A DNA stretch of 64,000 nucleotides from NCBI GenBank assembly GCA_031841125.1, contig CM063110.1, positions 57,325,946 through 57,389,945 on the forward strand, read 5' to 3'. The translations under genes and the position numbers were made by a program. This DNA is from Acanthococcus lagerstroemiae. Taxonomy: Eukaryota > Arthropoda > Insecta > Hemiptera > Eriococcidae. The notes beneath the pieces were generated by a model, which ran no database searches, had not been told where the DNA came from, and saw only the letters and a list, made by a program, of their open reading frames with translations. This document shows positions 21,962 to 33,204 of the stretch, in pieces; within the stretch, counting starts at the first letter, position 1; each line of letters opens with the position of its first letter.

Positions 21962-23786
21962 TTTGTCTACGCTTACTAGCCTAATTCCTGGTCTAGGCTA
22001 GACATATTACATATAATTTTGTAGAAAATTTCACGCTCTACAACATTCATTTGAAACTTTTTATTCTTGGAAAAATATTTTGGAGAAACTAATTTTTAGA
22101 GTAAGCACTAGTCATTTTTCTGTGATTATGAGCATAATTGTTAGCCAAAGTTAAGCATATTATACATTATTTCGTACGAAATTTTATGCTCTACCTATTT
22201 TACCTGAAACATTTTCCGCTAAAATGTAATCTTGAGGAGACAATCGCAAAAAACTGACTTGCGCAGGCAACCCGCATTACACGTTGTTGGCACTCATTTC
22301 TACAGCGACTAGAACTCTAAATCAGCTTTATATGAGTCTAAAAACAACCGTACAAAGTGGCTTGCTTCAATCACAAAATGCAAGGTACCCCTTTTTTTCC
22401 CCAATAACACCCTCACTAATACAGGAATATTCTGAGTTTGGCGATCTTCAATCTTCATATCCATAGCTCCAAAAAGGCAACCGAAAATATTTCGCAGTCG
22501 CCGAATGACAAATTTGAGAACTTTCTCAAACGAGGGGGAGGGGAGGATTCCAGCCAGTTCGAAATCCAGGTCTCCAAGTCATAAAGTCATTCATCCACAC
22601 GTCGACGAATGGTGTCCTTCTTACCCGCGCATTCTATTTAGAAGTTCTACGACGAACTATTCCGAGTGGAATACCCAAGAGAACGCTTCCTACACATTTT
22701 TCAGGCCTCAAAATATCACCTAGCTTCCCCTCCCCCCAGCTTACTCTGATAAATATCATTTGGAACTGTTTCAATTAGTACTCCACACAGTCGCTGAAAT
22801 ATCTATAGCTTAAATTCAGTTTCGTCTAAAAAGCACGGCCGTAAAAGGCGAAAAATGTCGTTTCTTCGTAAGCGGAACAAATGGGCATCTCTTACGTAAC
22901 CCCTTCAGACCGGCGTCCTTAATCGAAACGAAACTTCGCTGGCCCGCACCGGTCCACAACGGGGTCGTCCGCTCGCACGTTGCCGCGAAACGACAAATCT
23001 TCCAATTTATTACTCTTCCAAGACCGAGTCCGCTAAATCAGTGAGAACCGGCGCAAGGTGAAACGGTTCAAGCGCAGTATTTATTACATACACACGGTGC
23101 AGAAAAGCGGGGTCAGGAGGAAAAGTATTCTGTTTCGCGTAGGAACTAGACGCGGGACCAAAAGGAGAACGAGTAACCTGGATATATATAAATATAAGCG
23201 ATTTGATGAACAACCCGCAAAGGACGGTTATAAATTCTGCGTACCGTTTTCTAAAATGGAATTTGCCCAGCACTCGCCCACGATAATTTCGCCGCGAATT
23301 TATCGACGCGCCCGACCAGTCGACGACCCGATTCTATTAGCCCCACTTCGGGCGATAAATTAGAAAAATTTGTTCATTATCACGTTTATAACGTCTGCAC
23401 GCTGTAAACGGTACATACACTTTGTCTCGGCTGTTCGACGTCGTGACGTCGTCGAAAAGGTACAAGAGTCGTTAATTAAGTGGTTTTTAAATGCTCTCGC
23501 AGCGTTTTATAAGAAGTGCGCGCGACCCGGGGTCGGAAACGCGCCATTAATTATTCAGTCGGTCTTGATTTTCGCAGATTACATAAGCGTGTAGGATTTT
23601 GGAAATTTTAAAAGCACTTTCATTTTGTAATCGCCTTACCGGCGGAGGTTTACGTCAATATTCGGAACACTCCGCCGCAGCAGCCGGCAAAGGCCCGCAG
23701 ACGCGACTGTAAGAGGAAAAGACTTCTTAAAAGCGCAGCTAGTAAATTAATTAAGCCCGCGACGAAACACCTTCCTCATTTCGGGA
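21962..23786. other. No gene recognised
   Basis: Apparently single-copy DNA; 22880-23780 is more CpG-rich than its surroundings. Frames here (for example around 23058-23363) overlap on both strands and have no recognisable motifs or splice pattern. The LINE at 23787 interrupts it. Confidence 0.4.
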
Positions 23787-25193
23787 TCGTGATTTCGCTA
23801 TTCAATAAAATCCGTCTGACTGGCAAAATTCCCACAGAATGGAAGCATTCGGATATAATACTGATCCCAAAAAAAGGCGACCGCCACAAGATTGAAAACT
23901 ACCGTCCAATCACTCTTCGTCTATCTATAGCCAAAGCATTTTCGAAAGTTATTCAAAATAGAATACAGCCTTTGCTCAACGAACAACAAGCCGGTTTTAG
24001 AAAGTCCTTTTCAACAATAGACCATTTACACACAATTAACCAGATAGTCGAAAAGAGTACCGAATATCAACTCCCCCTCCATATAGCCCTAATCGACTAC
24101 AGCAAAGCTTTCGATACCTTAAAACATAAATTTGTGCTAACATCAATAAGAAACCAGGGTATACCAGAAAATTTAGTTCTTTTAATTCAGGAGATGTACA
24201 GCGGCTCAAAAGCACGAATAAAAACGGAAACGGAGGGGAGGTATTTCGATATCAGAAGAGGAGTCGCACAGGGCGACCCACTATCGCCAATACTGTTCAA
24301 TAGTGCACTTGAACAAATTTTCAGGAAAGTAAACTGGGACAATAAAGGAATAAATATAAACGGAACAAAAATCTCCAACTTAAGGTTCGCCGACGACGTA
24401 CTAATCCTGTCCAACTCAGAGCTCGAATTAAACGACATGATCGCCGAACTAGCGGATAAAGGCAGAGAGTCAGGCTTACAAATGAACATCAAAAAAACGA
24501 AAAAATTAGCAAACCAAAAGAGTGTAACGAGAATGCAGCTGTACGATAAAGAAATAGAAACAATAGCAGAAGCAACATACCTAGGTCAACAGCTATCATT
24601 CGATCACCCCACTGAAAAAGAAATAGAAATAAGAATAACCAAAACGTGGAATAAGTACTGGTCACTCAAAGAAATATTCAAAGGTCCCTTCAAAAATTAT
24701 CAAAAAAGCGAAATATTTAACATGTGCGTTGTCCCGACCCTGGCGTATGGTTGCCAAACATGGACCCTGACCGAAGAAAACATTAAAAAAATAGTAACCA
24801 CCCAAAATTCCTTAGAAAGATCAATGTTAGGTATCAATAAGAAAGACCGTATCAGGACAAGCGATATAAAAAAGAAATTAAAATACAACGTTAACGTAGC
24901 CAGATTTATCAGACGTCAGAAATGGAGGTGGGCGGGTCACGTAGCCCGAATGAAAGACGACCGATGGACCTATCTAGCAACGTTCTGGTTCTTGTCACAG
25001 TTTAACAGGAAAATAGGGCACCCACGCACTAGATGGAAGGACGACATCAACGGCTTTCTACAATGCAAAAATTTCCAACGCATAGCGCAAAATAGGGTCG
25101 AATGGGAAAGGTTGCAGGAAACCTTTGCTCTCTACGGGCCGAGGACTTTAAGTCCTTAATAAAGGTATTTTGATTTTGATTTGATTTTGATTT
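23787..25193 (+). mobile_element. 5'-truncated RTE-like LINE with intact RT frame
   Basis: The element starts inside the RT domain, as expected for incomplete target-primed reverse transcription, and ends in a short tandem TTTTGAT-type tail (about 25169-25193) right after the ORF2 stop. The same tail style ends the copy at about 61000. No mutation breaks the retained frame, so it is probably the youngest LINE here. I found no certain target duplication. Confidence 0.85.
23789..25159 (+). CDS. RTE-like LINE reverse transcriptase, C-terminal 456 residues
   Basis: The frame is open throughout. Motifs in order: KHSDIILIPKKGDRHKIENY, YRPITL, QAGFRKSFSTIDHLHT, IALIDYSKAFDTL (motif A, D103), GVAQGDPLSPILFN, LRFADDVLIL (motif C, FADD at 200-203), then YLGQQLSF, YGCQTW, WRWAGHVARMKDDRW and RTRWKDDI. 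The enzyme would copy the element's RNA at a nicked target. The N-terminal endonuclease and the first RT block are missing because of 5' truncation, so this copy alone cannot insert itself. The ATG at 23789 is an internal methionine of the parent protein. The clade (RTE/BovB-like, 'CFDP2-like') is judged from the GHVARM..DDRW end and is probable. Confidence 0.85.
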   Translation: MISLFNKIRLTGKIPTEWKHSDIILIPKKGDRHKIENYRPITLRLSIAKAFSKVIQNRIQPLLNEQQAGFRKSFSTIDHLHTINQIVEKSTEYQLPLHIALIDYSKAFDTLKHKFVLTSIRNQGIPENLVLLIQEMYSGSKARIKTETEGRYFDIRRGVAQGDPLSPILFNSALEQIFRKVNWDNKGININGTKISNLRFADDVLILSNSELELNDMIAELADKGRESGLQMNIKKTKKLANQKSVTRMQLYDKEIETIAEATYLGQQLSFDHPTEKEIEIRITKTWNKYWSLKEIFKGPFKNYQKSEIFNMCVVPTLAYGCQTWTLTEENIKKIVTTQNSLERSMLGINKKDRIRTSDIKKKLKYNVNVARFIRRQKWRWAGHVARMKDDRWTYLATFWFLSQFNRKIGHPRTRWKDDINGFLQCKNFQRIAQNRVEWERLQETFALYGPRTLSP

Positions 25194-25559
25194 CGTCTCA
25201 TTCGCCGCTTTTCGCGCAAACTTGGTCCAGATGGAAGAATAAGCTACCGGGCGAGGCCTGAGCACTCGAAGGCTCTCACGCTGCCGTCGACAAATGACAA
25301 GAAGTCGTTTCATTCTACTTAATGACACCGCTCTTCAAACTACGGCGGCTCGCCGCAAAATAATCATTATTTAACTATCGTCCACTTCTGCGGTACTAGA
25401 ATACAGCGCGCACATTAATTGAACGGACTAGGGCCTGCGAAGCTATTCGAAAGAAACTTACATTCGGCAGTCTGCTATGAATGGTTACACTGAGGAGCTA
25501 TGTATTTTATGGTAATAAGTTACAATCGAATATTGTAAATCATTCTGTTTATCGGATAT
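25194..25559. other. No gene recognised
   Basis: Non-repetitive-looking DNA between the LINE tail and repeat B; it probably continues the single-copy segment that the LINE entered. Confidence 0.35.
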
Positions 25560-25831
25560 TAGCAGTGGAAGTTAGGCACGCAACTCCGGGTCGGGGTATA
25601 GAAACTACGGCTCTCCAAGGAGGAAGTTTTTGACATGGATATGCCTAATGGCCCACCACGCGAAAAATTCCGCAGAAAATGTTCCGCAAAAAAACGTTAC
25701 CATTGTGTAGTTGCGTATTCCTCTTTATGCGATCATTCGTTTCATCAGGTTTCGACTGGCCGACACAGAGAATGCCGAGTGACATCGAGAATGGACATGC
25801 GCGCCAACATGGTCGCCTGGACCAACATAAT
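25560..25831 (+). repeat. Repeat B copy 1
   Basis: Starts near GCAGTGGAAGTT and contains GGCACGCAACTCCGGG, a TATA-like GGGTATAGAAACTAC, and then ATGGATATGCCTAATGG opening a basic 65-codon frame (MDMPNGPPREKFRRK). It ends near CGCCTGGACCAACAT. Copy 2 is at 27964 and a worn copy 3 at 37966. The minus-strand LINE joins it at 25832. Confidence 0.75.
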
Positions 25832-27697
25832 TGAAAATGAAAAATGAAAATGAAAAACTTTATTTGCGTCTTTTTTCTTGCACTCACTGAGCAGAGCTCG
25901 TTTCGAGGCTGTATAATAATATTTTTTGAATTTTGTGTGTAACTACGCGGATAAAAAAAAATTATATACATAAAATGATAGAAAAAAAAAAGAAAAAAAA
26001 ATACTACACAGAACAATTTGGAAAAAGAAAATCGGAAAATCAAAAACTACAAAAACAAAATAAAAAGGAATAAAAAAAACAAAAGAAAAGTAGAAAAGGA
26101 AACTAGAAAAAAAGAGGAAAAAAAAACTAGGGGAAAAACACAAAAAAACAAAAAACCAAGCCATGAAAAAAAACTACTGATCCCCGCCCCCATCCGCCGT
26201 TTACAAATTAATGAATTGGAAACTAGGGATACGAAAAGGAATTTTGTTATATTTATCCTCAACCAGAAAATTTATTGTTTATTTATTTATTTTCATTTAT
26301 TTTTTAATGGGATTTATTTATTAGTTGTTGTTTATTTATTTATTTAGTGCGTGTTTATGCTATAGGAGGCTATTTATACTTTTTTTATTTTATTAGTATT
26401 TTTTGCCGGGGTACACATGATTTCTGCTTTATGGGATGGACTAAGGTTATTGAAAAATGAGATGCCCTGATACATATAGTTTTGTTGTCCCCTTGTTGTA
26501 CTTTTTTTTGGCACCCTAATGTTACAAAGGTTATGCCTAGTTGTTATACTATGATTTTTCTGAATGCGTAATAAATTATTAGTTTTCATGTATGTTAAAG
26601 TGTTTTTGATATACAATTTTCGTATGTTTAATAAGTTGGTTATTTTATAGATCTGAATCGTAGACGTCCTTGGGTGGAAATTAAATATGATTTTTATGAT
26701 CTTATTTTGCACTATTTGTAAGGGCTTTATTGTTGTTGAATAAGCACTACCCCATGCTATTATGCCATAGTTTAATATGGATTGTACTAGCGCATAGTAG
26801 ACATCATATTTTATTTTAATGTTTGTTATGTTTCTGATACTTAACATGAAATACGTGAGTTTTCTCAGTCTTGATGCCAGACAATTTATTTGGCTTTTCC
26901 ATGTTAAATTTTTATCTATAATTATGCCCAGATATCGAGCTTCATTAACCTTTTTTATTTGTGGGCAGCTGCAAGTCTGGTGGTAATTTACTTTACAAGA
27001 TTGTATGTGTTGTACCAAATGTGAAGTGGGTTCATTTCGATTTGTAGGGGTGAATGCTATGAATTTTGTTTTTTCAGGGTGTAGGTACAAGGAGTTTAAG
27101 GTGAACCACTGTTTAATTTTGTTAATTTTGTAATTTGCCATTTCATACACTTGTTCCCAACTCTTTTCTTCTACTATGAGGGCTGTGTCATCCGCAAATG
27201 ATATGAGGGAGCATTTTTGGTTTTGCACTTTTATTAAGTCATTTATATAGATCAGAAATATGATCGGGGATAGAATTGTTCCTTGCGGGCATCCATCAGT
27301 GATTTCCATTTTATCACTTATGTTGTTGCCTAGTTGTACCATTTGTATTCTATTTTTTAGGTAGGACTCAAACCATATCTTTACTGTTTCAGTAATACCG
27401 CAACATTCTCATTTTTTGATAAATATTTCGTGCTGTATGGTATCAAACGCCTTTTGAATGTCCATGAATATAATTCCGCATTTCGTTCCACGATCAAAAC
27501 TATTTGTAACTCGATCAGTTAAATATGCAATGGTATTCATGGTACTTTTTCTCGTTCTGAAACCGAATTGATTGTCGGCCAATATATTTGAATTTTCGAG
27601 GTAGTTGTATATTCTGTTTTTTACAATTTTTTCTAGTATCTTAGCTATGTTAGATATTAACGATATTGGTCTGTAGTTGTAGGGGTTATCTTTATCG
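25832..27697 (-). mobile_element. Minus-strand LINE, 5' truncated
   Basis: The 3' end is on the left, where the minus strand reads AATAAAGTTTTTCATTTTC with repeats of CATTTT(T). The RT frame occupies 26374-27697, and an A/T-rich 3' UTR fills 25850-26370. The 5' end is cut inside the RT domain and abuts the LTR copy at 27698. Its left end abuts repeat B copy 1. Confidence 0.8.
26374..27697 (-). pseudogene. LINE reverse transcriptase with one nonsense codon
   Basis: On the minus strand the frame reads NPYNYRPISLISNIAKILE, NQFGFRTRKSTMNTI, GIIFMDIQKAFDTI (motif A), then a TGA (reverse complement of 27409-27411), then in the same frame GCPQGTILSPIIFLIY, LISFADDTALIVEE (motif C), EARYLGIIIDKNLTWKSQ and LNYGIIAWGS, to the stop at 26374. 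All catalytic residues of the retained part are present. One substitution is the only visible lesion apart from 5' truncation. It belongs to the Jockey/CR1 superfamily by style and is a different family from the RTE-like copies. Confidence 0.82.
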
Positions 27698-27963
27698 TGG
27701 CGAATAATCCCGAACGTTCGAGATGAGCGAAGAAAGATCGACACGTTTTGAGCAGCAGAATAGAAGTTCGACATCGAAAGCGATAGGGGTTTCGTCGATA
27801 ACGCCAGGATATATAAAAGCCGCTGGCCGCCGCCGGGTAGTCCAGTTTTGTTTGCGAAATTGTTCGTTTTTCAAGCGATCTAACTACTGTATTTTGTGCA
27901 TTGTATTATAGTGCGATATTAGAAGTTCTTAGTACGAGTTTTCGTGCGTTTTTCGGTGCGAAT
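27698..27963 (+). mobile_element. LTR copy 2, joined to repeat B
   Basis: GTGGCGAATAATCCCGAACG through TTTTTCGGTGCGAAT matches LTRs 1 and 3. The first T and the last roughly 12 bp are missing or changed. It passes directly into repeat B (27964), unlike the two complete solo LTRs, so repeat B may be part of the same element's interior or the two may be chance neighbours. Confidence 0.75.
27808..27819 (+). promoter_or_regulatory. TATA box in LTR copy 2
   Basis: TATATAAA at 27810-27817. LTR 3 has the same box at 33502-33509. LTR 1 is weaker here (TATGTAAA). Confidence 0.55.
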
Positions 27964-28240
27964 GTTGGCAGTAGAAGTTGGGCACGCAACTCCGGGGAGG
28001 GGGTATAAAAACTACAGCTCTCCAAGGAGAATGTTTTTGACATGGATATGCCTAATGGCTCACCACGCGAAAAATTCCGCAGGAAACGTTCCGCAAAAAA
28101 ACGTTACCATTGTGATGTAGTTGCGTATTCCTCTTTATGCGATCATTCGTTTCATCAGGTTTCGACTGGCCGACATGGAGAATGCCGAGTGACATCGAGA
28201 ATGGACATGCGCGTCAACACGGTCGCCTGGACCACCATAT
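27964..28240 (+). repeat. Repeat B copy 2
   Basis: Near-identical to 25560-25831 over its length, with a TATA box (GTATAAAAAC near 28002). The basic frame beginning MDMPNGSPREK is kept. The copies differ by a 3-nt indel, an extra codon in CDVVAYSS versus CVVAYSS. Whether the small frame is ever translated is unknown. Confidence 0.75.
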
Positions 28241-28499
28241 TATTATATATAGACTATACATATCAAGGACTGAAAGCTAGCCGAAGGCCGACAGCCGAAC
28301 GATCTTGCATGAAAGTCAAAACCAAAAGTCGGAAGCCGATTGGGTTTAAAAGCCAAAAGCAAAGCGAAATTCATTTTGGTTTTTTCCGACTTTTCCCCCA
28401 AAAACCAACAAGCAGCTAGCTACCGGAATAAGGTCGGCTCTGGACAAGAAAATTAGAGACTAGTTTATCTATTTAGGAAAAAGGACCTATCAGTAATCA

Positions 28500-28765
28500 T
28501 GTTTAAGGTTTCTTTATATCTTGGACCACAGCAAAACCAGAGAAGAGAAATATAGAAGCTTTTGAGATGAATTACTGGGGCATAACTTGAGGCATCCAGG
28601 AATAAAATCACTGCTACTAGAAGGAAGAGTGAGAAGAAGGAACTGGATGGATCTGCAAAGATTTCAGTATGTTTAACGAATTTGGAAATGAAGGAACTCG
28701 CACAAGACTGGGGGAAATGGAGAGCTGCACCAAACCGGTCGTATGATTGATAACCTCATCATCAT
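28500..28765 (+). pseudogene. LINE ORF2 C-terminus and (TCA)n tail
   Basis: LRHPGIKSLLLEGRVRRRNW-type residues are read around 28590-28650, then AAGGAACTCGCACAAGACTGG and a TAACCTCATCATCATCATC tail. It is the same family as 30115-30290, 12360-12435 and 33205-33330. Confidence 0.6.
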
Positions 28766-30114
28766 CATCACATTAGTAAAAACGATTTTCTTGCTCTCTT
28801 ATAATACTACGAAGTAATGTACCTCGGGCAAATTATCCGACTGAAGGTACCGTACAAGCAAGGTAGTTACTCATACTGCTTCCTAAAAACAATTTTCAAA
28901 GGATTGTATTGAAATTTAAAAAAAAAAAATCTTCAACATGTACTCATATGTTGTTCCTTTTTTTAATTCTGAGCCCCAGACTTGAGCTCTGACTAAAAAA
29001 GATGAAAGTAAAATTCAGGTTACTTATTTATTTATTAGGTATATTATTACTACTATTACCCATTATTATAATTATCATTATGAAGTTACTATTCAGGTGT
29101 TACTGCGGGCAGTCTCTTAAACTGGAGTCCTCAATTCAGAAAGTTACAGATGAAACCACGAAAGATTAACTATCTATTATGTTAGGCTTCGAAACTTTTT
29201 CAGCCCATCTCAAAGAAAATATATTTGTCTATCAGATGATATACAAACCGGTATTTCGTTTTGGGATTTGCTGCTGGAGAGGTGCTGTCGAATAGAACAA
29301 AATGTCTGGAAGGTAGACATTCTAAATTTAGAAAATTTAATCACATTGGAATCAACAAATTTCATTTGGCAGCATAAAGAAATGTTTGGGGCGCGTGAAT
29401 ACAAAAGTAGGATCAGACTGTCTGGAAAAAGCTTAGCAAATATGCCAAAGTGAACCAAGGTGAAACTTACAACTTAGGCCATTCAAAGAACACCAGATTA
29501 CAGAGAGTGTAAAATGTATAAAAATCTTCCGAAAAATACAAAATTACATATCATTTAGAACGTACGCGAAAACTTGATGGTTAACAAAATTTTAATGTGA
29601 CTTTATTTATTTATTCATTTCCTCTTTTAAAGTCTTCAAAGAAGTGGGTATTAAGTTCTTCTTTCTAATTTCGTAATATTTCGTTATGTTCTTATGTTTC
29701 TTTTTTTCACCTCTTCTTCTCTTCTCTTTCCTGCTCATTTTTATTTTATTTTTCTGTTTGTTCTATTTTCTTACGTTTCTGGTTTCTTTTTTGTTTTTTT
29801 TTAAATACTTTTACTGTTTGCTTATTTCTTTTATTCTTAGTAATAATATTTAATCCAATCCCTGCCCCTCCTCCTCACAGAACCCGTCGACCTTTTGGAG
29901 AAGGTAAAAAAAAAAGATTGCAAACGCATATTTTGGTAAGTATTAAATAAATAATTAAATGCAATTCAAATCCAAATTATTATTGTTATCGTAATTACTT
30001 TGTTCATTAATTTAATTTATTGATTGATCGGAGACCTCAGCCGAAAAATTGCGATAGTTGTAATTGGGTGAAGTTTAATTCTTGATATGTTCTCTGGTGG
30101 ATATTTAGCATCAG
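28766..30114. other. Mostly no gene; possible LINE C-terminal relic
   Basis: Around 29515-29590 the plus strand reads YKNLPKNTKLHI and NVRENLMVNKI, like the 'YNNLPxxIK...FKxxLKxYLL' end of Jockey/CR1 ORF2, followed by a T-rich 3' UTR-like stretch to about 29870. The rest is AT-rich with short ATT/TTTA microsatellites and no gene. Confidence 0.35.
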
Positions 30115-30290
30115 ATGGACGGATAAGGTAAGAAATGAGGAAGTACATCACAGAGTAGGAAGTAAAATGGATGTTTGGAATTGTCTGAAAAGAAGGAGAG
30201 ATAAATTAATAGAGCACACTTTGAGGCACCCGGGAATAAAATCACTGCTGCTAGAAGGAAGAGTGGAAGGAAAGAATTTGGGTAGGTCGG
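30115..30290 (+). pseudogene. LINE ORF2 C-terminal fragment
   Basis: An open stretch reads RWTDKVRNEEVHHRVG, KRRRDKLIEHTLRHPG and IKSLLLEGRVEGKN, the usual 'RxTNEEVLxRV...RRxxxLGHxLRR...EGRxEGKR' end of an insect LINE ORF2. It is cut by the foldback element at about 30295. Confidence 0.7.
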
Positions 30291-30294
30291 TGAG

Positions 30295-32029
30295 AAATAA
30301 TCTTGTGTAAGCAGACTATTATTGTGACCCAAAATTCATAAATTATCATATTTTTATGATTTATACAAATTTATGAAAGGGTTAGAATATAGATTAATTC
30401 AGCAAATTAATTATGAAAGTTCAACTTGGTGCAGTGGAAGGCTTGTGATGAGCTTGTTGGCAATGTTGTTTACAAACTGAAAGTCACTTATATAGGAATG
30501 AAAAGCCATGGTATACAATAAAGGGGATATTACAAATACTTGTGAATAATAAGCTCCTAAAGTAAAATAAGTATCTTGCGGCGGCTTCGATCTTGCTTCT
30601 TAGTAGCTACATCTAACAGTATACATGAAACAAACACATATACGTCATATTATACTGTCAGTCATATAATGTCAAGATAATGGTATGACAAAGAGTCGGT
30701 AAATATATTGCAGAGTTCGTTATAGTCAGCATTTATAGTTGACTGTTACACAACTTATTACAGAGCCTGACAACGTATTTACAGACTCCTTGTGTCGGCC
30801 AACAATGTAATACGTGAACATTACCAGTGGTGCACTTGATGTTCGAGCAATCCTTAACGTTGAGTCCACCTCTGTAAGTTCCCATCTTCCATTACTAGAA
30901 GTGCATTTAGTGTTAAGCAGTCCTTGACACTGAGTCCACCTGTAAGTAGTGGTGTTTGTAGTGCATTTGATGTTCAAGCAGTACTTGACAATTGAGATCA
31001 CTGGTAAGCTCTCAAGTTGTCTTCCACAATTTTGACAAATACATAGATATACTACCTATATAAGCCGCCGCGTAAACCGCCATCCAAACGATTGTACTGA
31101 CTTCATGAACCGCACCTAGGATCTCCTATGTTGGTGCTTCACCTAACTAATCATACCGTTATCTTGACATCATATGACTAACAGTATATGTGTTTCTTTC
31201 ATGTATACTGTTAGATGAAGCCACCAAGAAGCAAGATCGAAGCCGCCGCAAGAAACCTATTTTACTTTAGCAGCTTATTATTTACAAGTATTCGTAATAC
31301 ACCTTTTATTGTAGATTATGGCTTTTCATTCCTATGTAAGTGACTTTCAGTATGTAAACAACATTGCTAGCCCACCATGCTGGCAATACAAGCACATCAC
31401 AAGCCTTCCACTGCACCAAGTTGAGTTTTCATAAGTAACTGGCTGAAATAATCTATATTCCAACCCTTTCATAAATTTGTATAAATCATAACAAGCTACC
31501 TCGAAGACAGCGAGGTTGTAAGAGGGTGTTTGCTTAAGCTGAAAAACTTTCAGTTTCCATCTTCTAGCTTCTCAACATTACCTTAAGGCTGCAAAAACTT
31601 CCGGCTTCTCCGCATCCCTGGTCTTGCTGCGTTCACGATAAAACAAAACCAAATCTGAAATGTTGAAGCTTTGAAGCTAATATTCAGACACAGTACCAAA
31701 AGCTACCAACGTTTATGCGATAAAACAAATATATTATGCCAAAATGAGAATTTTTTATTTTCATCTTTCCAAGTTGCAAATCGTAACGGAGAGGATACAT
31801 CCATAAAAGTAGACTGACTTATCGATAGATGGCAGCAGTTGACGGAGAACGAAACTGAACTAAAACTGAACTATGATCTGTAAACAATTCAGTCGTATTT
31901 AAAGAAAAATGATGATGAAAATTCGATTGCAATAGGGTGCTTGCAGCGCTGCGCGCGGGCAAACACCCTAAAAATATGATAATGTATAAATTTTGGGTTG
32001 CAATATTACTCTGCTTACACAAGATTATT
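30295..32029. mobile_element. 1.7-kb foldback element with about 395-bp inverted arms
   Basis: The left arm, 30295-30688, is the reverse complement of 31151-31490 joined to 31969-32029. Outer ends are AATAATCTTGTGTAAGCAGA and TCTGCTTACACAAGATTATT-type; inner ends are GATAATGGTATGA and TCATACCGTTATC. The 460-bp spacer holds three units of a roughly 63-bp tandem repeat (about 30833, 30900 and 30960; GTGCATTTGATGTTNAAGCAG). No transposase is visible, and no certain target duplication was found. The right arm is interrupted by a 477-bp insert. Confidence 0.88.
31492..31968. mobile_element. 477-bp insert in the foldback arm, TAA-flanked
   Basis: Comparison with the intact left arm shows that the uninserted sequence is ATCATAAAAATATG. 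Here TAA is duplicated (31489-31491 and 31969-31971) around the insert. The insert ends GCAAACACCC; the matching inverted GGGTGTTTGC lies 32 bp inside the left end (31524-31533), preceded by a small hairpin (ACCTCG...CGAGGT). TAA duplications are typical of PIF/Harbinger elements, but the displaced left TIR is odd. Confidence 0.7.
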
Positions 32030-32713
32030 TCACATGGTAGCGCAGAACGTGGTTTTGTAATAGGCTAAGTCACAAATTGTTGGTACAAAGGGTGGCACTA
32101 TGAGGATCGTGGGCTAGTGAGAGAGCGAGCACTTAATGTGTGAGTGTGTGTGAGAGAGAGAGATAAAAAGAACGAGCGAAATCAACTTCAGAAAAATTGG
32201 TAACTAACGGTTATCTGACCTGTGAGTCTTCACAATTCTGCTTGGAGCTGCGTCAACACGAACACGAGCACAAATTCATTTTCACAGTAAAATACACGAC
32301 GCACGAGAACGCAAAAAAAAAAAACTCACATCCGAACCATATGAAGATCTGAACAGAAATGAGATTGAAGTCTCCTGCTGGCTACCAGTACTGCAGTGGC
32401 TGTTATAAACATGATCATGACTCATTGGTTTAACGTTAGTTTCCAAGCGAGTGGCTTTGTTAAAGTATCTGAGGCTTTCCGTTACGAGGAATTACAATAG
32501 GGACTAGACCTTTCTTATCTTACCTAGTTTATCGCTTCGTCTAGTAACAATAGTGAAACACTATTGTTGTCAGTCCAAGTCGAATTTTAGGGTTACATGC
32601 TCAAGTGCTTTGCTTTGTGAAAGTATCCTGAAAGTATCCTGGGCTGTCATTTCGAGAAATTAATTGACCACATGAATTCTATATTTCGACTATTAATTAT
32701 AGTGGATTACTAA
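32030..32713. other. No gene; GT/GA microsatellite
   Basis: Contains a short GTGTGTGAGAGAGAG tract near 32140-32163 and two related phrases (AAAGTATC..GGCT..TTNCGAG.AATT near 32462 and 32632). Nothing coding is recognised. Confidence 0.4.
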
Positions 32714-32716
32714 TAA

Positions 32717-33177
32717 CACTACTGAACAACTATTTTGCACAATGCATTTCGACAGGTGATTCTGAGGTACTTTTTAACGCTAAACACGATACTGCGACCC
32801 ATTTTTCTCTATCACGTCACAGTTCGGAGTTCTGAACGACTGAAATTCGTTTCCATTTTGTTTTTGCATTGGAATAAGCGGTACCACTGACTGATATTAT
32901 CAGTGTTATCAGACCGCAATAACAGAAAACAAACAGACGGAATACACACCACTACACACGACCGCAACACACAACAACACGAATCAGTATGACCCCATTC
33001 AGTTTCTAAACCTCTTTTTGAACACATTTAGTTGAATTTTTTATAGTTTTTGATCAGAAAAACTAGACGTGATAGAGAAAAACGGCCGACGGCACTGTAT
33101 TTAGCGTTGAAAAGTACTCAAGAATCACCTCCTTAAATGCGTTGTGCAAACAAAAAATTTCATTTTGTTCAGTAGTG
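32717..33177. mobile_element. 461-bp CACTAC-family TIR element, TAA duplication
   Basis: Starts CACTACTGAACAA and ends TTGTTCAGTAGTG, with about 100-bp imperfect inverted arms (32717-32818 and 33067-33177). TAA flanks both sides (32714-32716 and 33178-33180). Its arm matches that of the element at 44796 (GATGATTCT..., ACGCTGAA/ACGCTAAA blocks), so the two are one family. No transposase frame. Confidence 0.85.
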
Positions 33178-33204
33178 TAATTAATGTCGAAGTCGAACTT
33201 TTCG

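Noticed and set aside
26018..26347. Lys-rich frame of 109 codons
   Set aside because: A-rich 3' UTR of the minus-strand LINE; low complexity.
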